A stretch of 60,807 nucleotides of DNA from a virus: the IMG/VR virus record IMGVR_UViG_3300045944_000168, positions 1 to 60,807 of that record; one strand, given 5' to 3'. Position 1 is the first letter of the stretch. Every line of letters starts with the position of its first letter. The notes under the pieces are model-generated. The model saw only the letters and a program-made list of their open reading frames with translations. It ran no database searches and was not told the DNA's origin. Shown here one piece after another: positions 57,486 to 60,807 of the stretch. Made by a program: the position numbers and the translations under genes.

Positions 57486-57689
57486 ATGAATTGCTCTCGC
57501 TGCGCTTCCCGCATGTTTCCAGAATCGTCCCTGTATTACGCCAGTACGGATTACACCCCGGATCTTGGGGACGTACAGGCCATGAACGCCACGTCGTGGC
57601 ATTGCGTCATGTGCGGCAATCATATCGACCGCATAATTCTTGAGAATCGGGCGCGACAAGCCAAGTGCCTACTTGAGCAGGCAGCGTAA
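57486..57689 (+). CDS. zinc-ribbon microprotein, 67 aa
   Basis: GAAGGAGG before ATG 57486. CSRC near the start and CVMCGNHID at the end of a small zinc-ribbon fold, followed by a helix (IILENRARQAKCLLEQ). The 170 bases before it hold no gene I can support. Function unknown. Confidence 0.6.
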   Translation: MNCSRCASRMFPESSLYYASTDYTPDLGDVQAMNATSWHCVMCGNHIDRIILENRARQAKCLLEQAA

Positions 57690-57748
57690 CGGAATGACCA
57701 TGCGTTTTCCCGTTTCGGTCAACAATTTTCATCAAGGAGGGCACCATC

Positions 57749-58015
57749 ATGCCTCGACCGAAAAGCACCCGTTTTGTTGGAGTCAAAATGCCGGACGTGC
57801 TGTACCAAGACATTGCACGCCAGTGTGATTTGTGGACCATGGCCGTCCGGCATCGGGAACCGCATGCGCCGAAGAAGGCGGCGGCCGAATGGATTAAGGA
57901 TGCCTGTGAGTTTCGCATGACGCTGCTCAAAGGGTTACGCATTGGCTATTACGCTTTACGGGAGATTGCCGAGTCGGCGCAAGCGGAAAATGGGTTACCG
58001 GAGGGTAAACCGTGA
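57749..58015 (+). CDS. RHH-like early protein, 88 aa
   Basis: AAGGAGGG before the ATG. Basic N-terminus and strand RFVGVKMPDVLYQDIARQC recall RHH proteins; C-terminal helix FRMTLLKGLRIGYYALREIAE. Stop overlaps the next GTG. Possibly a DNA-binding regulator. Confidence 0.5.
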   Translation: MPRPKSTRFVGVKMPDVLYQDIARQCDLWTMAVRHREPHAPKKAAAEWIKDACEFRMTLLKGLRIGYYALREIAESAQAENGLPEGKP

Positions 58016-58206
58016 CCAGTCCACGTGGTTACCTCAGCTTGGAACATGCAGCGGTCTACACCGATACGCCGGCAGAGACCTTGCGAAAAAAGGTGAGAGC
58101 CAACGAGTTGTCAGCCTTTAAACCGGCACGGCGCCTGATGTTTCGCATTCACGATCTTGATGCGTGGATGGCTCGACATAAGATCGCCACACCGGATCTT
58201 CGGTAG
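58012..58206 (+). CDS. xis-like: excisionase-like HTH protein (64 aa)
   Basis: GTG 58012 overlaps the preceding stop. YLSLEHAAVYTDTPAETLRKKV is the winged HTH of excisionase/MerR-like proteins; LMFRIHDLDAWMARH is the wing and final helix. In a phage with tyrosine integrase this is the best candidate recombination directionality factor, though it may instead be a plain transcription regulator. Confidence 0.62.
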   Translation: MTSPRGYLSLEHAAVYTDTPAETLRKKVRANELSAFKPARRLMFRIHDLDAWMARHKIATPDLR

Positions 58207-58218
58207 GAGGAGATTCCC

Positions 58219-58476
58219 ATGTTTTACACCTGTCAGTGCTGCGGAATTCGGAAGGTGGAGCTGTCGTTCCCGTGGGGCATGGTGGCGATGCTGCATCTAT
58301 GCAAGCAGTGTTTCACTGATCTGAAAACTAGTCCCGAATATCTCTCGGTTTTGGCTGAAGAATCGAAGGACGCGAAGAGTGAAATGCGGTGGTCTCTGGA
58401 GCTTAAAGAAAGGGATCGAGACGTGCAGTGGCTAGAGCAACAATTCGGAGCGCCCAGTGCCAGAAAGGATCGGTGA
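58219..58476 (+). CDS. zinc-binding protein, 85 aa
   Basis: GTAGGAGGAG before ATG 58219. N-terminal CQCCG and LCKQC zinc-finger pair, then a helical acidic/basic tail (ERDRDVQWLEQQFG). Not recognised. Confidence 0.5.
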   Translation: MFYTCQCCGIRKVELSFPWGMVAMLHLCKQCFTDLKTSPEYLSVLAEESKDAKSEMRWSLELKERDRDVQWLEQQFGAPSARKDR

Positions 58477-58478
58477 GC

Positions 58479-58577
58479 ATGGATGTCGTATGGCGCATGT
58501 GGCAGGCCGTGGGAACGTGGCTGATGGGTCTCCTCGAATGGTGTGAGGATGGAGGGGAAGACTGGAGGGAGAAATGA
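58479..58577 (+). CDS. 32-aa Trp-rich peptide
   Basis: Amphipathic peptide with five Trp (VVWRMWQAVGTWLMGLLEW) and an acidic end. Stop overlaps the next ATG. Similar in style to the 40-aa peptide that follows, which suggests a pair of membrane-active peptides. Confidence 0.4.
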   Translation: MDVVWRMWQAVGTWLMGLLEWCEDGGEDWREK

Positions 58578-58696
58578 AACGGGTCGTTCTCACCATCGCA
58601 GATTGGCTGTTGATTGGGTTGGCCATGGTCGGGTGGAAGCTCATGCAATTTGTGGAGTGGATGGACGAGAAGGTGGAGCAGTGGGAGGAGCGATGA
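58574..58696 (+). CDS. 40-aa membrane peptide
   Basis: ATG overlaps the preceding stop; GGAGGGAG just upstream. Amphipathic membrane segment VVLTIADWLLIGLAMVGWKLMQF, then a charged tail (WMDEKVEQWEER). Stop overlaps ATG 58693. Possible inner-membrane regulator or toxin-like peptide. Confidence 0.4.
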   Translation: MKRVVLTIADWLLIGLAMVGWKLMQFVEWMDEKVEQWEER

Positions 58697-58977
58697 CCAA
58701 GAAACTACAATTTGTCTTCTCGCCAGTACGTCATGATGATGGATCATGCTCCGATCATTGGATTGCAGGTATTTATAAGATCACGAAATACGAGAGCATC
58801 GCGGCAGGCATGTATGCTCGGACGGCCTTCTATCGTGGGTATTTCAAGCCGACTGGATGGAAGAATTGGGGCAATGCCATTGACGCGGAGCAGCATCGCA
58901 CACTGACCTCTGCAAAGCGTGCGTGTCAGCGGCATGCTGAGATGTTCCCCGGCCCCAGTGAATATGATCGACTGTAA
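58693..58977 (+). CDS. hypothetical protein, 94 aa
   Basis: GGGAGGAG precedes the ATG and lies in the previous gene. Tyr/Gly-rich alpha/beta pattern (VFSPVRHDDGSCSDHWIAGIYKI, TAFYRGYFKPTGWKNWG) and a Cys/His-containing helix. Overlaps the following gene by 14 bases. Confidence 0.5.
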   Translation: MTKKLQFVFSPVRHDDGSCSDHWIAGIYKITKYESIAAGMYARTAFYRGYFKPTGWKNWGNAIDAEQHRTLTSAKRACQRHAEMFPGPSEYDRL

Positions 58978-59143
58978 TTGTGGTGAGCCAATGTCAGTGA
59001 CCGATAAAGAACTCAACGACGACCGCCGTGGATGTGAGCAGTGCGGCAGAGAGAGTACGGCGCGGCTGTGCGTGTGGTGTCGGTTGGAGAACGTCGATCT
59101 GTATAGCGATATGAAGATTCAGGATGCGAAGGAGGCCCCATGA
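58964..59143 (+). CDS. zinc-binding microprotein, 59 aa
   Basis: ATG 58964 or 58991. CNCG at the N-terminus and CEQCG/CVWCR form two Cys pairs. Stop overlaps the next ATG. Not recognised. Confidence 0.45.
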   Translation: MIDCNCGEPMSVTDKELNDDRRGCEQCGRESTARLCVWCRLENVDLYSDMKIQDAKEAP

Positions 59144-59370
59144 ACCCCGATCTGGATATTACGTATGAACAACATTTCCAGTTTCTGGACCGTGTTCGCC
59201 GCACAGCTCAGGCGGAATTCGACGGGTTTACACAGGCAAGTTACGCCGTATATCCAACATCGAACTATTCAGATAATCCACGCATTCAAGCTGTCTATGA
59301 ACAAGGTTTTCGTGATGGACTAGCGAAGTTGGCCCAGGATCAGTGGAAGCAGGCACAGGTGACGCCATGA
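59140..59370 (+). CDS. hypothetical helical protein, 76 aa
   Basis: GGAGG before the ATG. Helical: EQHFQFLDRVRRTAQAEFDG, then FRDGLAKLAQDQWKQAQ. Overlaps the next start (ATGA). Not recognised. Confidence 0.45.
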   Translation: MNPDLDITYEQHFQFLDRVRRTAQAEFDGFTQASYAVYPTSNYSDNPRIQAVYEQGFRDGLAKLAQDQWKQAQVTP

Positions 59371-59543
59371 AACCAAACAGGAAGCTTGATTCCTTGGTCG
59401 TGGTTGAGGCGATGCAGGCAGCGAGACGGAAAGCCATGGCCGAGAAAGTGGACCAGGATGCCGAACAATTGGATTTTCTGGGCGCGGGCTTCTATTGGCT
59501 CTGTATCGGCGTGATGGTCATGTGGCTGTGGATCAATTGGTGA
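59367..59543 (+). CDS. membrane-anchored helical protein, 58 aa
   Basis: Starts in the previous stop. Charged helix (VVEAMQAARRKAMAEKVDQD), then one C-terminal membrane segment (FYWLCIGVMVMWLWINW). Tail-anchored topology. Role unknown. Confidence 0.5.
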   Translation: MKPNRKLDSLVVVEAMQAARRKAMAEKVDQDAEQLDFLGAGFYWLCIGVMVMWLWINW

Positions 59544-59547
59544 GCTG

Positions 59548-59769
59548 ATGCCGCACTTCAAATCCTACGACGATGGCACAATGCGACCACGGCTCGACCA
59601 TACCAGCGGGAGCATGATCAATCAAAAGCCGATCCTGCTGACGAGGACGCCGCCCGTGAAACGAACGGCGGCGCATCGCCGGGCGGTGGCTGGACGGATG
59701 GGGCAACTCTTTGCGGATCGGATATTCCAGATCAAAAACATTGGAGGGTCGAATGGAGTGGAAAAGTGA
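59548..59769 (+). CDS. hypothetical protein, 73 aa
   Basis: Basic, probably partly disordered (MPHFKSYDDGTMRPRLDHTSG) with a C-terminal RMGQLFADRIFQIKNIGG. Stop overlaps GTG 59766. Not recognised. Confidence 0.4.
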   Translation: MPHFKSYDDGTMRPRLDHTSGSMINQKPILLTRTPPVKRTAAHRRAVAGRMGQLFADRIFQIKNIGGSNGVEK

Positions 59770-59843
59770 TCTTCGCCAATCATGCGCCTGGCTCCGTCAT
59801 GACCATTCAAGATCAAATTCAAGCGGCACTGGAGGCGCGATGA
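59766..59843 (+). CDS. 25-aa ORF coupled to LuxR-type gene
   Basis: GTG 59766 to TGA 59843, encodes an ending MTIQDQIQAALEAR. Carries the GGAGG of the next gene and overlaps its ATG; likely a coupling peptide. Confidence 0.25.
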   Translation: MIFANHAPGSVMTIQDQIQAALEAR

Positions 59844-60094
59844 TCGCTACGCGGAATCGAGCGCTCGAACTCTCGAAGCAGGAAGTGCTGATTCTGAAGC
59901 TGGCCTGGGATGGCAAATCCATTAAGGAAACAGCGGAATGGCTAAAGCTCAGTCCCAAAACGGTCAAAAACTACCGCGCGAACATCTTTGATAAATTCGG
60001 GGTGCCGTGTGTGGAACTGATGTTACGTAAGGGTGTCGAGTGGGGTTACCTCGGTGTGGAGACGAAAGCGCCGCATGTGGTGGACTGGCCCTAA
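59840..60094 (+). CDS. LuxR/GerE-type HTH regulator (84 aa)
   Basis: GGAGG before ATG 59840. Full GerE helix-turn-helix: LSKQEVLILKLAWDGKSIKETAEWLKLSPKTVKNYRANIFDKFG. Only the DNA-binding domain is present, with no receiver or autoinducer domain, so it may act as a constitutive activator or sense another partner. Sits just before the Ala-repeat gene. Confidence 0.72.
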   Translation: MIATRNRALELSKQEVLILKLAWDGKSIKETAEWLKLSPKTVKNYRANIFDKFGVPCVELMLRKGVEWGYLGVETKAPHVVDWP

Positions 60095-60107
60095 GATAGG
60101 AGGCATT

Positions 60108-60807
60108 ATGTTGTCATTTTTCGGCGAGCAGGGTTTGAAGGATGCGGTGGTTGCGCGAGTCAAAGAACATCAACGGCTTGATCAAATTGTCCAGCGAATC
60201 TACTGGGACGGGTCGAAAGGCTGCGCGATTGGCTGTGTCTTACATTCTGATGACCACATGGCTTTTGAGCGGCAATTAGGGCTACCCGTATTTCTCGCGT
60301 ACATGGATGAGCATATTTTTGAGTCCCTGCCTGCTCATGAGGCGACGCAATGGCCACTGCGGTTTATTGAGGCGGTGCCGGTTGGCGTGGATTTGGACTT
60401 GGTTTTCCCGCGCTTCATGTATTGGTTGCTCACGGACTCCCTAGGGGTGAGGGCGTATGCGAACGTAGAGACGGCGAAGATTTTGGACACGTTGGCACGC
60501 ATGTACAGCCTGCGAATTGATGGCATTGCGTTTGACAGAGATGCCGTGATGGCCGCTGAGAGTGCCGCCTGGGCCGCCGAGAGTGCCGCCGCGAGTGCCG
60601 CCGCCTGGAGGGCCGCTGAGAGTGCCGCCTGGGCCGCTGAGAGTGCCGCCGCGAGGGACGCCGCGAGGGACGCCGCGAGGGACGCCGCCTGGAGTGCCGC
60701 CGCGAGTGCCGCCGCCTGGAGGGCCGCTGAGAGTGCCGCCGCCTGGAGGGCCGCTGAGAGTGCCGCCGAGAGGGACGCCGCGAGGGACGCCGCGAGGGAC
60801 GCCGCCT
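60108..60807 (+). CDS. protein with Ala-rich repeats, 3' end cut by window edge
   Basis: AGGAGG at 60098-60103 with ATG 60108; no stop before the window end, so it is at least 233 aa. N-terminal domain (about 150 aa) with GSKGCAIGCVLHSDDHMAF and FLAYMDEHIFESLP belongs to a known but uncharacterised phage/bacterial family. After residue about 148 it turns into Ala-rich repeats of 4-8 residues (AAESAAWAAESAA, RDAARDAARDAA). This is the last gene of the early operon. Confidence 0.7.
   Translation, partial: MLSFFGEQGLKDAVVARVKEHQRLDQIVQRIYWDGSKGCAIGCVLHSDDHMAFERQLGLPVFLAYMDEHIFESLPAHEATQWPLRFIEAVPVGVDLDLVFPRFMYWLLTDSLGVRAYANVETAKILDTLARMYSLRIDGIAFDRDAVMAAESAAWAAESAAASAAAWRAAESAAWAAESAAARDAARDAARDAAWSAAASAAAWRAAESAAAWRAAESAAERDAARDAARDAA
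60552..60807 (+). repeat. tandem alanine-codon repeat at contig end
   Basis: Imperfect units of GCC GCT GAG AGT GCC GCC and GAG/GCG AGG GAC GCC GC, of 12-24 bases, continue to the last base. Such a repeat is a likely reason for assembly ending here. Confidence 0.85.

Noticed and set aside
60552-60807. CRISPR-like array
   Set aside because: Units are 12-24 bases, contiguous without spacers, and in frame as Ala codons; no cas genes.

Overview
The window reads as the nearly complete genome of a temperate, podovirus-like tailed dsDNA phage (Caudoviricetes), opened at an arbitrary point. The evidence is one continuous phage gene order. It has terminase subunits, a large portal, a scaffold-like protein, an N4-gp56-type capsid protein, short-tail adaptor and nozzle-like proteins, internal virion proteins, lysis genes with a spanin pair, and a tyrosine integrase beside an attP-like site. 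No ribosomal, housekeeping or other clearly cellular genes are visible. The integrase and attP lie in the middle (54.9-56.3 kb), not at an edge. The early-gene operon runs off the right end and appears to resume at the left end. I infer a circularly permuted genome whose assembly broke in the alanine-codon repeat at 60.55-60.81 kb. The host is probably a Gram-negative bacterium (Rz/Rz1-type spanins with a lipobox, many Sec-type signal peptides, moderately GC-rich DNA). Species cannot be told from the sequence.

Layout. (1) 0-3 kb: early genes: a truncated adenine methylase, a frameshifted cytosine methylase, an ASCH-like protein and small membrane or zinc proteins, many coupled by ATGA overlaps. 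(2) 3-12.4 kb: replication and recombination: an SNF2 helicase broken at its Walker A region, an HNH endonuclease, an archaeo-eukaryotic-type primase, an AT-rich origin candidate with repeated TTATCCAC boxes, a UvrD-like helicase interrupted by a 276-aa intein, and a VRR-NUC nuclease. (3) 12.4-13.1 kb: two reverse-strand genes (RHH regulator and partner) and a divergent promoter region. (4) 13.1-25.7 kb: packaging and head: TerS, TerL, portal, a strong terminator, scaffold, capsid, decoration-like and connector proteins. (5) 25.7-37.9 kb: a long run of fibre- and spike-like genes, seven of which begin with secretion-type signal peptides. (6) 37.9-40.9 kb: lysis: DUF5675-like protein, small membrane proteins, holin candidate, nested Rz/Rz1, and a membrane-anchored nuclease. 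(7) 40.9-53.5 kb: internal or ejected virion proteins, a GNAT-like acetyltransferase and a 2868-aa polyvalent protein with two zincin motifs. (8) 53.5-54.9 kb: a reverse-strand cluster of small secreted or membrane proteins, likely morons. (9) 54.9-57.2 kb: attP with a tRNA 3'-end core and arm-type repeats, integrase, HTH regulator and a divergent promoter. (10) 57.2-60.8 kb: tightly coupled early genes (RHH, Xis-like HTH, LuxR-type HTH, zinc microproteins), ending in an Ala-repeat protein cut by the window edge.

How it fits together. RHH/HTH regulators at 57 kb and 12.5 kb probably set lysogeny and early/late switching. The primase, helicase and origin form a self-contained replication module. 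The promoters near 13.05 kb would start the packaging and structural operon. The lysis block lies between the fibre genes and the internal virion genes. The most unusual parts are the secreted fibre-like cluster, the intein at a helicase active-site motif, nested genes (Rz1 inside Rz; a candidate 82-aa gene inside the giant gene), methylase and SNF2 genes broken at catalytic motifs, and a structured leader in front of a lysis gene.
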